Shown piece after piece: positions 25,163 through 33,364 of a stretch of 40,553 bases of DNA (positions are counted from its first letter, which is position 1; each line of letters opens with the position of its first letter). Source of the stretch: Magnetococcales bacterium (GTDB taxonomy: Bacteria; Pseudomonadota; Magnetococcia; Magnetococcales; Magnetaquicoccaceae). The position numbers were made by a program, and so were the translations under genes. The stretch lies in NCBI GenBank assembly GCA_015231775.1, contig JADGAY010000013.1, positions 1-40,553 on the forward strand, given 5' to 3'. The notes below the pieces were generated by a model. The model did not search any database. It was not told where the DNA came from and worked only from the letters and a program-made list of their open reading frames with translations.

Positions 25163-26450
25163 GCTTGGACTCGTTCAAGGGATCCCAGATCAGACGGGGA
25201 TCGAAAACATGGGTCGCCAACAGGGTCAGGACCACCACCGCGGCAAAATAGGAGGCGCCGATGCCTGGCTTGATCTGGGCCAGAACCCCGAAATCCACCA
25301 GGGCGGTGAGAATCGAAACCAGAAAGACATCCACCATCGACCAGTGACCAAACGCCTCCAGCACGCGATACAGGGCGATGCGATCGCGACAGCGGGTGGT
25401 GGAACGGTTCCCCACCGTGACCAACAGAAACATCAGCACCACGATCTTCATCACCGGCGCGACGATGCTCGCCACGAACACCACCAGGGCCAACAGCCAC
25501 ATCCCCCCCTCGATCAGATGTTTCACACCGCTCAGGATGGTGTCGGGTTGTCCGCGACCCAGGCGGATCACGGTCATCACCGGATAGAGGTTGGCGGGAA
25601 TGTACAGGATGGTGGCGGCCCACAACAAGGCCCAGGTACGGTTCCGGCTGTCCGGCTTGCGAAAGTGCAGGCCCGCCCCGCAGCGCGGGCACGGTTTGCC
25701 GCGCGCCTCCTCGGGACGGGCGATCAGACCGCAGACATGGCAGTGGATCCAGAAGGCGGTATCCCCCCGATCACGCGGGACAGGCGGCGCGTGGGGCGAC
25801 AGTCGCTGCCAGACCTGATGGGGATCGAATGCGGCGCGGGTGGCGGCGATCACGATCAACAGGACGAACAGGGCGAACAGGGCGATGCCCGGCGCCATGC
25901 CGGCCATGGAGGCCAGTTTCACATAGGCGACGAACAGGCCGAGCATGAAGATCCCCACCATCGACCAGGCGTTCACGGCCTGTGCCACCCGCAGCACCAA
26001 AACGCCCTTCCAGGGTTGGCGGCCCAGATGCAGCGGCAGGAGCACATAGGTCACTCCTGCCAGCCAGAGCAGCGGGAACAGCATGCTGGTCAGAAACACC
26101 AGCACCGCCAGATCGCTCATCCCCTCGCGCAACATGGCCGTGACCCCATCCCAAAGGGTGTTGCCCAGGGTGCGTCCGCCGAGTTTCATGATGAGCAGGG
26201 GATGGAAGATGGCGATGAGATAGATAACCAATCCGCTCATGGCCAGGGCCAACGGGCGTTCGAGCCCGCCGGCGCGATGCCGCGCCATTTCAGCCCCGCA
26301 GCGGGGACAAAGGGCCACGCCACCGACCGGCGTGGGTGGCAGGATCGCCGGTCCGCCGCATTCGTGACAGAGGGTCCAGATGTCGTTGTTGATCTTTGTC
26401 ACGTTTTTTGCGAGTGACACAATCGGCATTCCTTTTGATGCGGCGTTCAT
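25149..26450 (-). CDS. PqiA-like inner-membrane protein
   Basis: A protein of about 433 residues and eight membrane segments, first gene of pqiABC. It has two tandem PqiA domains, each introduced by a zinc-ribbon-like pair of CxxC motifs (LCHECG..LCPRCG and CHVCG..CPRCG). PqiA is the inner-membrane partner of the PqiB/PqiC lipid-transfer bridge. The start is uncertain: I give the ATG at 26450, but a GTG at 26474, ATG at 26429 or GTG at 26402 are possible, and a TATAGT box sits close before 26450. The protein ends in NESKHAQS and overlaps pqiB by 14 nt. Confidence 0.88.
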   Translation of the reverse strand: MNAASKGMPIVSLAKNVTKINNDIWTLCHECGGPAILPPTPVGGVALCPRCGAEMARHRAGGLERPLALAMSGLVIYLIAIFHPLLIMKLGGRTLGNTLWDGVTAMLREGMSDLAVLVFLTSMLFPLLWLAGVTYVLLPLHLGRQPWKGVLVLRVAQAVNAWSMVGIFMLGLFVAYVKLASMAGMAPGIALFALFVLLIVIAATRAAFDPHQVWQRLSPHAPPVPRDRGDTAFWIHCHVCGLIARPEEARGKPCPRCGAGLHFRKPDSRNRTWALLWAATILYIPANLYPVMTVIRLGRGQPDTILSGVKHLIEGGMWLLALVVFVASIVAPVMKIVVLMFLLVTVGNRSTTRCRDRIALYRVLEAFGHWSMVDVFLVSILTALVDFGVLAQIKPGIGASYFAAVVVLTLLATHVFDPRLIWDPLNESKHAQS

Positions 26451-26462
26451 TTTGACTATAAT
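26435..26462 (+). promoter_or_regulatory. Candidate sigma-70 promoter for the chemoreceptor
   Basis: TTGATG (26435-26440), a 16-nt spacer and a perfect TATAAT (26457-26462). Transcription would start about 125 nt before the chemoreceptor at 26596. The box overlaps the likely start of the divergent pqiA gene. Confidence 0.5.
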
Positions 26463-26595
26463 GAAAGTTGACACGTGATTCCGGTGTCTGGATTATTGCC
26501 TGGAAGCCGCATGGAACTCTGCGTTTTCGAGTCATACCAGCCAAGGATTGGCGGCAATCGACGACCTGTCTATCTTTATTTACCAGGAAAAACCC

Positions 26596-29004
26596 ATGAC
26601 GTCAAAAATCAACCTCCACGCCTGGGATCAAAAAATCGGCATCAAGGCCTCGCTCAAGATCCTGGGACTGCTGTTGATGCTCCTGGCCGTGCTGGCCGCC
26701 GGCAATCTTTACTTCGCCACGCAACTCAAAAGCGAAGATGCGGCCACCATCAATCTGGCCGGACGACAGCGCATGCTGATCCAGAAAGCCACCAAGGAGT
26801 TCTTCATCTATCTGGTCACCGGCGACCACGCGATCAAAAAGCAGGCCGAGGAGAGCCTGTCGGTCTTTGACCTCACCTTGAAGGCCCTCATGACCGGCGG
26901 CAACGCCCCGGACACCCTGAATCGCGAAAAGGCCACCTTCGAGGCCATGCTGCTCCCCTCCCCCGAGGTGCTCGCCGAACTGCAACCGGTGGCGGACAAG
27001 TGGGAGTCGTTCCAACGCAACGTGCGGTCCGGTCTGGCCGGCTCCGGCGATCTGGAGCTGATCAAGAAAAACGTCATCGAGGAAAATTCCTTCCTGCTCG
27101 GCGCCATGGACAAGGCCGTGCAGCGCATGGCCATCCAGTCGCGCCAAACGAATGACAATGTGGTGGCCTCGGTCCGCGCGTTGGTCGGCATCAATCTCGG
27201 ACTCGTGCTCGTGGGCATGATGTTTCTCGGCTGGCGCAACTGGTCGCTCAACCACCAGATCAGCGACTTCTCCGGACGACTCGAGGAGTACGCCCATGGC
27301 AACCTGGAGATCCATTTCGTCGAGGGGTATGTCGAGGAGCTGGAGTTCATCGGCCAAAAGTTCAACCTGGTCACGGAACAGATCACCCACTCCCTGCGTC
27401 AACAACGGCTCCAGGCCGAAAGCGTCATCGCGGTGGTCAACGAACTGATTCCGTTGCGTCAACTGCTGGCCGAGGACTCCCTGGGCACGGTGAATCTCTC
27501 CAAACAGGTGTTGCAGCTCAACGACGATCTGGATAGTGAAACCCAAAAGCTGAAACTCAAGATCGACGAGGTCAAGGATAACATCAACTCGGTCAACTTT
27601 GTCGCCCATGAACTCTCCAGCAACGTCTCCTCCATCGCCGCCGCCTCGGAGCAGGCAAGCGTCAATGTCACCACCATGGCCTCCGCCGCCGAGGAGATGA
27701 CCGCCAACATCGAAAACGTCAACTCCAGCCTCGCCCTGGTCAATCAGGCGGTGAGCACGGTGTCGGCCTCCATGACGCAGATGACCACCTCACTGGGCGC
27801 GGTGCGCGAACGGTGTCAACTGGCCGATCAACGCTCGGAGCAGGCCAATCTCAATGCCCGCACCAGTCTGGGCGTGATGGACAAGCTGGCCGTGGCCGCC
27901 GGCGAGATCGGCAAGGTGGTGGGGATGATCAAGACCATCGCCGATCAGACCAACATGCTCGCCCTCAACGCCTCTATCGAAGCCGCCGGCGCCGGCGAGG
28001 CGGGCAAGGGGTTCGCGGTGGTGGCCAACGAGGTCAAGGAGTTGGCCCGTCAGACCGGTGACGCCACCCGCATGATTCATGAGAAGACCCGCGAGATCCA
28101 ACAAAAAACCCGCGAGGCCGCCAACGTCACCCGCGATGTCACCACGTTGATCCAGCAGATCACCGAAACCAACATGGAGATCACCAAGGCCGTGGATGAT
28201 CAGGCGCGCGCGGTGGGCAACATCGCCCAGTCGATGCGCAACGTCACCCATGCCGCCGATGAGGTGACCCGCAACGCCTCCGAGCTGGCCATGGCCTCCC
28301 AGGAGGTGGCCCGCGCCGCGGTGGAGGCCGCCGCCGGCACCACCGAGATCGCCCGTGCCGCTTCCAACGTGGCCATGGGCGCGGCCAACGTCGCCCAGGA
28401 GAGCACCACCGCCCAGGAACGCACCGCCTCCTTGCAAATGGGCTCCGAGGAGATCTACATCGCCTCGGTCAACGTGCAGAAGCAGATCCTCCAGTCCCTC
28501 GACCTGCAAGAGTATTTAACCGGCTCGATCCATCACGCCGGCATGCTCACCACCGTGGTTCAGGAGATCAGCGACGCGCTCAAGAAATGGGAGGAGGGTT
28601 TCGCCTACAGTTCGCCAGCCTTTGACGTGCAGGCGGTGAAGAATGCCCATCTGAAGTGGCTCGGCAAACTCGAGCATGTCATTCGCGGTCGCGCCCGTCT
28701 CAAGCCCGAAGAGGTGGCCAGCGGCCATGAATGCGCCTTTGGCAAGTGGTACGACACCGAGGGGACCGCCAGATTCGGCGCGATTTCGCTGTTCGTCGAG
28801 CTGGGCAAGGTGCACATGAAGGTGCATGAGACCGCGCGCGTGGTGGTTGGCATGGTCGCCAGGCAACAAAAGGAGGCGGCCATCGCAGAAATGGAGACCT
28901 TCCAGACCTTGCGTTCGCAGATGTTCGTGATGCTCGATCAGCTCTTCATGTCCAAGGAGGCCAACGAGGTCATCAAGGCACTCAAGGAGAAGGGCGGGGT
29001 CTGA
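26596..29004 (+). CDS. Methyl-accepting chemotaxis protein with PilJ-type sensor and CZB domain
   Basis: An 802-residue chemoreceptor. TM1 is at about 20-42. The periplasmic part contains [18 protein letters not shown] (from about residue 52), the signature of PilJ/type IV pili-associated sensor domains. TM2 (about 193-215), a HAMP-like region and a long signalling coiled coil follow, with the tip [24 protein letters not shown] near 450. The C-terminus (about 678-755) is a CZB zinc-binding domain with its His/Cys pattern ([30 protein letters not shown]), known to tune receptors to zinc or oxidants such as hypochlorite. AGGA 8 nt upstream supports the ATG at 26596 rather than 26548. It stands alone, convergent with the phosphatase gene. 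Confidence 0.92.
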   Translation: MTSKINLHAWDQKIGIKASLKILGLLLMLLAVLAAGNLYFATQLKSEDAATINLAGRQRMLIQKATKEFFIYLVTGDHAIKKQAEESLSVFDLTLKALMTGGNAPDTLNREKATFEAMLLPSPEVLAELQPVADKWESFQRNVRSGLAGSGDLELIKKNVIEENSFLLGAMDKAVQRMAIQSRQTNDNVVASVRALVGINLGLVLVGMMFLGWRNWSLNHQISDFSGRLEEYAHGNLEIHFVEGYVEELEFIGQKFNLVTEQITHSLRQQRLQAESVIAVVNELIPLRQLLAEDSLGTVNLSKQVLQLNDDLDSETQKLKLKIDEVKDNINSVNFVAHELSSNVSSIAAASEQASVNVTTMASAAEEMTANIENVNSSLALVNQAVSTVSASMTQMTTSLGAVRERCQLADQRSEQANLNARTSLGVMDKLAVAAGEIGKVVGMIKTIADQTNMLALNASIEAAGAGEAGKGFAVVANEVKELARQTGDATRMIHEKTREIQQKTREAANVTRDVTTLIQQITETNMEITKAVDDQARAVGNIAQSMRNVTHAADEVTRNASELAMASQEVARAAVEAAAGTTEIARAASNVAMGAANVAQESTTAQERTASLQMGSEEIYIASVNVQKQILQSLDLQEYLTGSIHHAGMLTTVVQEISDALKKWEEGFAYSSPAFDVQAVKNAHLKWLGKLEHVIRGRARLKPEEVASGHECAFGKWYDTEGTARFGAISLFVELGKVHMKVHETARVVVGMVARQQKEAAIAEMETFQTLRSQMFVMLDQLFMSKEANEVIKALKEKGGV

Positions 29005-29014
29005 TCCGGGGACA

Positions 29015-29047
29015 CTCTGTCAGCCCCCCAGCGGGGTGCTGACAGAG
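29015..29047. terminator. Bidirectional hairpin between convergent genes
   Basis: Stem CTCTGTCAGC / GCTGACAGAG (arms 29015-29024 and 29038-29047) with an inner CCCC/GGGG pairing. It lies 11 nt after the chemoreceptor stop and 14 nt from the end of the convergent phosphatase gene. There is no long U-run. Confidence 0.6.
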
Positions 29048-29060
29048 CCAAGGGGGATGA

Positions 29061-30089
29061 TTACTTCGTCACCTCATGCGTCCTCAAGGGAGAGGCGTCC
29101 TGATCATGGAGCGTCACGCGCATCTTGTTCCGGGTCAACTCCACCAACGCGAACCCATAGTGACCAAACGACCGATAGAGCGAACCGTTGACCGGACGAT
29201 TCAAATCCTCATACAGCTTCTCGCTGCCGCCCGCGCCGGAAATGAGCAATAAAGGTTCCCCATCCTGCCTGATCAACTCCTGATGGTGGTCATGTCCGGC
29301 CAGGTAACCATCCACCTTCCAGCTCTTCAATCTGGGCATCAGTTGCCCCAACAGTTCATTCGACTGCCCGGACCACCCATGCTTGCCGCTCGAACGCAAC
29401 GGAAAGTGACCCGCCACCAGCTTCCAAACCGCCTGATCGACATGTTTGGGACAATGGGTCCGCTCTTGCGCCGTGGCATTGGGATCCAGGGCACATTGGG
29501 CGAACGTCACTTGCTGACGCACCGAGATCATGGAGTTGAGCGTCACGAGTCGCAGCAAGGGTGCCTTGTCCACCTCCCCTCCAAACTCCAGGATATCCTG
29601 ATCGGAGATCATGCTCCAACGACCGCTCCCGCAATGATGGAGACCGTATTCCAGTTGGGCATGAACATTGGAGCGGGCATCGTGATTGCCGATGATGGCA
29701 TGAAAGGGCATGGGAAAATCCTGGTGGGGATACATGTTCTCAAAGGTCGTCTTCCATTGCGGATCACGGATCGAATCAACGCCATGGGGGTAGAAGTTGT
29801 CCCCCAGGAACAGCACGAAGCGGACCTGCTCACCCTTTTTATTTTCACGCTCCTTGACGATTTTGGCCATGCCCCTGGCCACACGTTCTTGTGGTTTTTG
29901 CCCGGATCCATGATCTCCAAGGACCAGAAATACCACTTTGTCGGGAGAGAATGGCCTGTTGATCGTTGGCATGGTCCAGGTGTCGCACCTCTCCTTCCCG
30001 GTCACGGACAAAGCGTTCGCCCACGCCACGCCACCGGAGAGCAGCAGCGGCATGGCCGCGCCAAGCAGGCTCTTATAAATCATTTTCAT
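29061..30089 (-). CDS. Secreted purple-acid-phosphatase-like metallophosphoesterase
   Basis: A 342-residue protein with a signal peptide (residues 1-26, cleavage after VAWANA), so periplasmic or exported. The five metallophosphoesterase blocks are all present: VLGDHG (D59), LGDNFYPHG (D97, Y100), IGNHD (N135, H136), AGHFPL and YLAGHDHH. The GDNFY tyrosine is the metal-to-ligand charge-transfer residue of purple (tartrate-resistant) acid phosphatases. It probably hydrolyses phosphomonoesters; substrate unknown. I chose ATG 30089 with AGGA 8 nt upstream; the longer frame to 30188 lacks protein-like features. It is transcribed away from the prepilin peptidase gene. A Pho-type operator was not recognised. 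Confidence 0.88.
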   Translation of the reverse strand: MKMIYKSLLGAAMPLLLSGGVAWANALSVTGKERCDTWTMPTINRPFSPDKVVFLVLGDHGSGQKPQERVARGMAKIVKERENKKGEQVRFVLFLGDNFYPHGVDSIRDPQWKTTFENMYPHQDFPMPFHAIIGNHDARSNVHAQLEYGLHHCGSGRWSMISDQDILEFGGEVDKAPLLRLVTLNSMISVRQQVTFAQCALDPNATAQERTHCPKHVDQAVWKLVAGHFPLRSSGKHGWSGQSNELLGQLMPRLKSWKVDGYLAGHDHHQELIRQDGEPLLLISGAGGSEKLYEDLNRPVNGSLYRSFGHYGFALVELTRNKMRVTLHDQDASPLRTHEVTK

Positions 30090-30196
30090 GGCTGGTTCCT
30101 GGATTAAATGTCTATAATAGGGATCATGTTTACAATAAAAGCAAACATCATTCGTTACCAAACATAGATTAACGATATAAAATCTCAAGGGAATAC

Positions 30197-30994
30197 ATGA
30201 ACATGGCCTGGTATCTTCTCTCCTTCGCCGCCTTCATGGGGTTGATTTTCGGCAGCTTTCTCAATGTGCTCATCCATCGGATTCCCCTGGAGGAGAACAT
30301 CGTCTTCCCACGTTCACGCTGCCCCCACTGCCGAAACCTCATCGCCTGGTATGACAACATCCCCCTGTTGAGTTGGCTGATCCTGCTCGCCCGCTGTCGG
30401 CACTGCCGGGAGAGGATCTCGATTCAATATCCGCTGGTGGAGCTGACCGCGGCCATCCTGACCGCCACCACCCTGCACCGCTTCGGCATCACCCCCACCG
30501 GCTTCGCCTTGACCGTGCTGGGTTACGCCCTGATCACCCTGACCGTCATCGATCTGTATCACTACATTCTGCCGGATGTGATCACCCTGCCCGGCATCGG
30601 CATCGGCATCGTTCTTTCACTGACGCCCTGGTTCGTCCCACCCCTGGCCAGTTGGCAAGACAGCCTGATCGGCGTGGCCGCCGGTGGGGGCGGATTGTGG
30701 CTGTTCGGATGGATCTTTTCCAAGGTCGCCGGCAAGGAGGGGATGGGCCTGGGGGATGTCAAACTGACCGCCCTGTTCGGCGCCTGGCTTGGCTGGCAGG
30801 CGTTGCCGTTGATCATCTTCGGTTCCGCGGTGATCGGCAGCGTGGTCGGCATCACCTGGATCCTCGTCTTGGGTCGGGATCGCTCCCTGCCGATTCCGTT
30901 TGGTCCCTATCTGGCCCTGGCGGCCTGGGGATACCTCTATTTCGGACCCGCGATCTACGCCTGGTATCTGGGACGCCTGGTGATGCTGTTCTGA
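30197..30994 (+). CDS. Prepilin peptidase / N-methyltransferase (A24 family)
   Basis: A 265-residue inner-membrane aspartic protease that cleaves the leader of type IV pilins and type II secretion pseudopilins and methylates the new N-terminus. The N-terminal methylase-type domain has FGSFLNVLIHRIP and two Cys pairs (C42/C45 in RCPHC, C67/C70 in RCRHC). The catalytic Asps lie in VIDLYHYILPD (D119) and GLGDVKL (D187). Eight membrane helices are likely. The size matches PilD/PulO. AAGG before the ATG supports the start. No pilin genes are adjacent, so it probably serves pili encoded elsewhere; a PilJ-type chemoreceptor nearby is suggestive only. Confidence 0.93.
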   Translation: MNMAWYLLSFAAFMGLIFGSFLNVLIHRIPLEENIVFPRSRCPHCRNLIAWYDNIPLLSWLILLARCRHCRERISIQYPLVELTAAILTATTLHRFGITPTGFALTVLGYALITLTVIDLYHYILPDVITLPGIGIGIVLSLTPWFVPPLASWQDSLIGVAAGGGGLWLFGWIFSKVAGKEGMGLGDVKLTALFGAWLGWQALPLIIFGSAVIGSVVGITWILVLGRDRSLPIPFGPYLALAAWGYLYFGPAIYAWYLGRLVMLF

Positions 30995-31002
30995 CTTGCA
31001 GG

Positions 31003-31060
31003 ATGGGGGGAGAACCCCCTCACCCCCCGACCGTGAATCTCCTGACGGGAGTTCCACGGT
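31003..31060 (+). repeat. Intergenic hairpin repeat, family 3 copy Y
   Basis: GGATGGGGGGAGAACCCCCTC, then CCCCCCGACCGTG, then the stem ACCGTGAA / TTCCACGGT (about 31030-31037 and 31052-31060). It is the same order as 22668-22735 read on the other strand, with matched changes in places. It abuts family 2 copy B. Confidence 0.6.
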
Positions 31061-31065
31061 CAAAT

Positions 31066-31142
31066 GAGACTGTTTGGCCATGGATGGCCCGTCAAATGGC
31101 GCACGGATGGGTGCCAACACGGTTCGAGACGTGTGAACCGTG
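31066..31142 (+). repeat. Multi-hairpin element, family 2 copy B
   Basis: GAGACTGTTTGGC at 31066-31078 and TGGCCCGTCAAATGGCGCA at 31085-31103 match copy A at 2893 and 2936-2954 (18 of 19 in the latter). Hairpins are GGCCAT-GG-ATGGCC (31076-31089) and CACGGTTC / GAACCGTG (31118-31125 and 31135-31142). The last occupies the place of hairpin 4 in copy A but with a different stem sequence. With family 3 copy Y it fills the gap before def. Confidence 0.6.
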
Positions 31143-31229
31143 CGCATTGGCATTGACATGGAAAATGGGAGTCGGATACCGTTGGATTTTCGATACCCTT
31201 TTCACAAGCGCTTCTCCAAGGAATCGACA

Positions 31230-31745
31230 ATGGCCCGCATGACCATTCTCACCGCCCCGGACAGCCGCCTGAAACGCAAGGCCCTGCCGGTGCCGGCGGT
31301 CACCGACGTGGTACGCCGCCTCATGGAAGACATGGCCGAAACCATGTATCACGCCCAGGGAATCGGCCTGGCCGCCCCCCAGGTGGGGGTCTCCCAACGG
31401 GTGATCGTGGTGGATGTCCATTACTGTCAAAAGGAAGGAAAACGCAATCCGATCTTTCTGGCCAATCCGGAGATCGTCCGCCAGGAGGGGGAGATCCAAT
31501 GGAACGAAGGGTGCCTGTCGGTGCCGGAACATACCGCCGAAGTGACCCGCTCCGCCCAAATCCAGGTCAAGGGGCTCGATCAACACAACCGGGAGGTGGT
31601 CATCGACGCCGACGAGGTGATGGCGGTCTGCTTCCAACATGAGATCGACCACCTGGATGGGGTGCTGTTCATCGATCACCTGTCGAGCCTGAAACGGTCG
31701 ATCATTCTACAGAAACTCAAGAAAAAGAAACAAAATGCGGAGTGA
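31230..31745 (+). CDS. Peptide deformylase
   Basis: A 171-residue metal enzyme that removes the formyl group from the N-terminal Met of new proteins in the cytoplasm. The three defining motifs are complete: GIGLAAPQVG (44-53), EGCLSVPE (metal ligand C95) and QHEIDHLDG (ligands H137 and H141, catalytic E138). Size equals the usual 165-175 residues. The ATG at 31230 has AAGGA about 9 nt upstream and gives the standard N-terminus (ILTAPDSRLK); a start at 31140 would add 30 atypical residues. The last codons overlap fmt by 11 nt, the classic def-fmt pair. Confidence 0.96.
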   Translation: MARMTILTAPDSRLKRKALPVPAVTDVVRRLMEDMAETMYHAQGIGLAAPQVGVSQRVIVVDVHYCQKEGKRNPIFLANPEIVRQEGEIQWNEGCLSVPEHTAEVTRSAQIQVKGLDQHNREVVIDADEVMAVCFQHEIDHLDGVLFIDHLSSLKRSIILQKLKKKKQNAE

Positions 31746-32685
31746 TCCCACCGTGACCCCCTGGCGCGTCGTCTACATGGGCACGCCGGATTTTGCCGTG
31801 CCCGCCTTGAATGGACTGGTGGCCGGCCCGGATCCGGTGGTGGGGGTCTTCACCCAGCCGGATCGACCCACTGGACGCGGCATGCGGATGCGGGCTTCTC
31901 CGGTCAAGGAGGTGGCCGTTGCAGGCGATCTGCCCGTTTTTCAGCCGGAACGACTGAAAAACCCGGAGGTTCTGGCCGATTTGACCGCCCTGGCGCCGGA
32001 TCTGATCGTGGTGGCCGCCTATGGGCAGATCCTGCCCGAGACGGTGCTCGCCCTCCCGCCCCAGGGATGCATCAACGTCCATGCCTCGCTGCTCCCCAGA
32101 TGGCGCGGGGCAGCGCCTATCCAACGGGCACTCCTGGCCGGGGATCAAACGTCGGGGGTGACCATCATGCGCATGGAAAAGGGGTTGGATACCGGTCCGA
32201 TCCTCTCCATGGAGGCCATCCCCCTGCCCGACGGCATGACCGGTGGCGCGTTGCACGACGCCTTGGCGGAACTCGGCGCGCGTCTGCTTCTGCAAACCAT
32301 CGCGGCCCTTAAAGCGGGATCGATCCAGCCACGGCCTCAGCCAGACGCAGGGGTGACCCATGCCGCCAAGCTGACCAGCGCCGATGAACGGATTGATTTC
32401 ATGGCATCCGCGGAGATGGCGCGGCGCCAGATTCTGGCGCTCAATCCATGGCCTGGGGCCGTGGCCCGTCTCGACGGTCAACCGGTGAAATTATGCGGAT
32501 GTCGCCTCGGGACCGGAAGCGGAACCCCTGGCACGACCCTCGCCATCCATGGGGATGGCCCGGAGATCGCCTGCGGTGCGGGTTCGATCGTGGTCACGGA
32601 GTTGCAACCCGCCGGCAAACGACGCATGTCGGCCCGCGACTGGCTGCTGGGTCGGGGCATGCGACTGGATGGGGTGTGGGAATAA
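31735..32685 (+). CDS. Methionyl-tRNA formyltransferase
   Basis: A 316-residue cytoplasmic enzyme that formylates initiator Met-tRNA with 10-formyl-tetrahydrofolate. The N-terminal GTPDFAVPAL, the catalytic NVHASLLPRWRGAAPIQ (N114, H116) and GLDTGPI (D152) are as in E. coli Fmt (N106, H108, D144). The C-terminal tRNA-binding domain is present (LNPWPGAV.. to WLLGRGMRLDG). The start overlaps def by 11 nt. The gene often following def-fmt (rsmB) is absent; the Rpn repeat locus begins about 80 bp downstream on the other strand. Confidence 0.96.
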   Translation: MRSDPTVTPWRVVYMGTPDFAVPALNGLVAGPDPVVGVFTQPDRPTGRGMRMRASPVKEVAVAGDLPVFQPERLKNPEVLADLTALAPDLIVVAAYGQILPETVLALPPQGCINVHASLLPRWRGAAPIQRALLAGDQTSGVTIMRMEKGLDTGPILSMEAIPLPDGMTGGALHDALAELGARLLLQTIAALKAGSIQPRPQPDAGVTHAAKLTSADERIDFMASAEMARRQILALNPWPGAVARLDGQPVKLCGCRLGTGSGTPGTTLAIHGDGPEIACGAGSIVVTELQPAGKRRMSARDWLLGRGMRLDGVWE

Positions 32686-32762
32686 TAAGGGGGGAACGGT
32701 TCCTTCGGATTGAGCGCCGCGACCACGCACAGTCAAGCTCCGCGCCCGACATCCGTTGCAGG

Positions 32763-33051
32763 ATTCACCCAACGTTCTTCACATCCGGGTGGCAAAGATC
32801 TCATCCAAGGATTGCGCATCCAGGATCCGCAGGCTCCACGCCTCCAATGCCTGGGAATCGGCCTGGGAAACCTTCTCGCCCACCCAGTCGGGAACCATTC
32901 CAAAGCGGCGATGCAACTGGCGCAACAGCATGGCTGCTTCACCTTCCTGACGGCCTTCCTGACGGCCTTCCTGACGGCCTTGATGCAGGCCTTGAAGCAG
33001 ACCTTTCTCTTCCCACTGTTGGGTCCACTCCCGCACGGTTTCAGCAAGCAT
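32763..33051 (-). repeat. Rpn direct repeat, copy 1 (3' part only)
   Basis: First of three same-orientation copies. Homology starts at ATTCACCCAACG (32763) and ends at the ATG of the small gene (33051). It therefore covers only the C-terminal domain region of the Rpn gene. Beyond 33051 the sequence is unrelated to the other copies. Confidence 0.85.
32779..33051 (-). CDS. Stand-alone RpnS-like small protein (orphan antitoxin candidate)
   Basis: A 90-residue protein equal to the C-terminal domain of the two Rpn nucleases next to it (MLAETVREWTQQWEEKGLLQG ... SLDEIFATRM). It is not simply debris: GGGAGGG lies 6 nt before its ATG, and an in-frame TGA occurs eight codons upstream, so it can only be made as a separate protein. 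Between the helix and the conserved C-terminus it carries GLHQG and three RQEG repeats, more than the full-length copies. In E. coli Rpn loci the separately translated small C-terminal product blocks the toxic nuclease. By analogy this could protect against the neighbouring nucleases, or against incoming ones. A decayed fragment remains the alternative. Confidence 0.6.
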   Translation of the reverse strand: MLAETVREWTQQWEEKGLLQGLHQGRQEGRQEGRQEGEAAMLLRQLHRRFGMVPDWVGEKVSQADSQALEAWSLRILDAQSLDEIFATRM

Positions 33052-33115
33052 CGTGTTCCCTCCCGCACGTCACGCAACGTGCCAAACGAACCTGCCAGAA
33101 TTCACCCAACGTTCT

Positions 33116-33364
33116 TCACATCCGGGTGGCAAAGATCTCATCCAAGGATTGCGCATCCAGGATCCGCAGGCTCCACGCCTCCAATGCCTGGGAATCGGCC
33201 TGGGAAACCTTCTCGCCCACCCAGTCGGGAACCATTCCAAAGCGGCGATACAACTGGCGCAACAGCATGGCTGCTTCCCCTTCCTGACGGCCTTCCTGAC
33301 GGCCTTGAAGCAGCCCTTTCGCTTCCCACTGTTGGGTCCACTCCTGCACGGTTTCGGCTAACAT
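33116..33364 (-). CDS. Intragenic RpnS antitoxin within copy 2
   Basis: In-frame internal start inside the full-length rpn gene, giving an 82-residue C-terminal product. AGGAGGT, a near-perfect Shine-Dalgarno, lies exactly 7 nt before the ATG, in the middle of a coding sequence (codons for LQEVETM). The product begins with a helical segment (MLAETVQEWTQQWEAKGLLQG), two 4-residue RQEG repeats and the conserved C-terminal domain ending DEIFATRM. This matches the published RpnL/RpnS design, in which the small product dimerises through a repeat-bearing helix and blocks the nuclease. Expression here is inference from the ribosome site. Confidence 0.65.
   Translation of the reverse strand: MLAETVQEWTQQWEAKGLLQGRQEGRQEGEAAMLLRQLYRRFGMVPDWVGEKVSQADSQALEAWSLRILDAQSLDEIFATRM

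Noticed and set aside
32940-33000. 12-bp tandem repeats as a CRISPR-like or minisatellite array
   Set aside because: Only two or three units, and they encode RQEG repeats in frame within the Rpn C-terminal gene.
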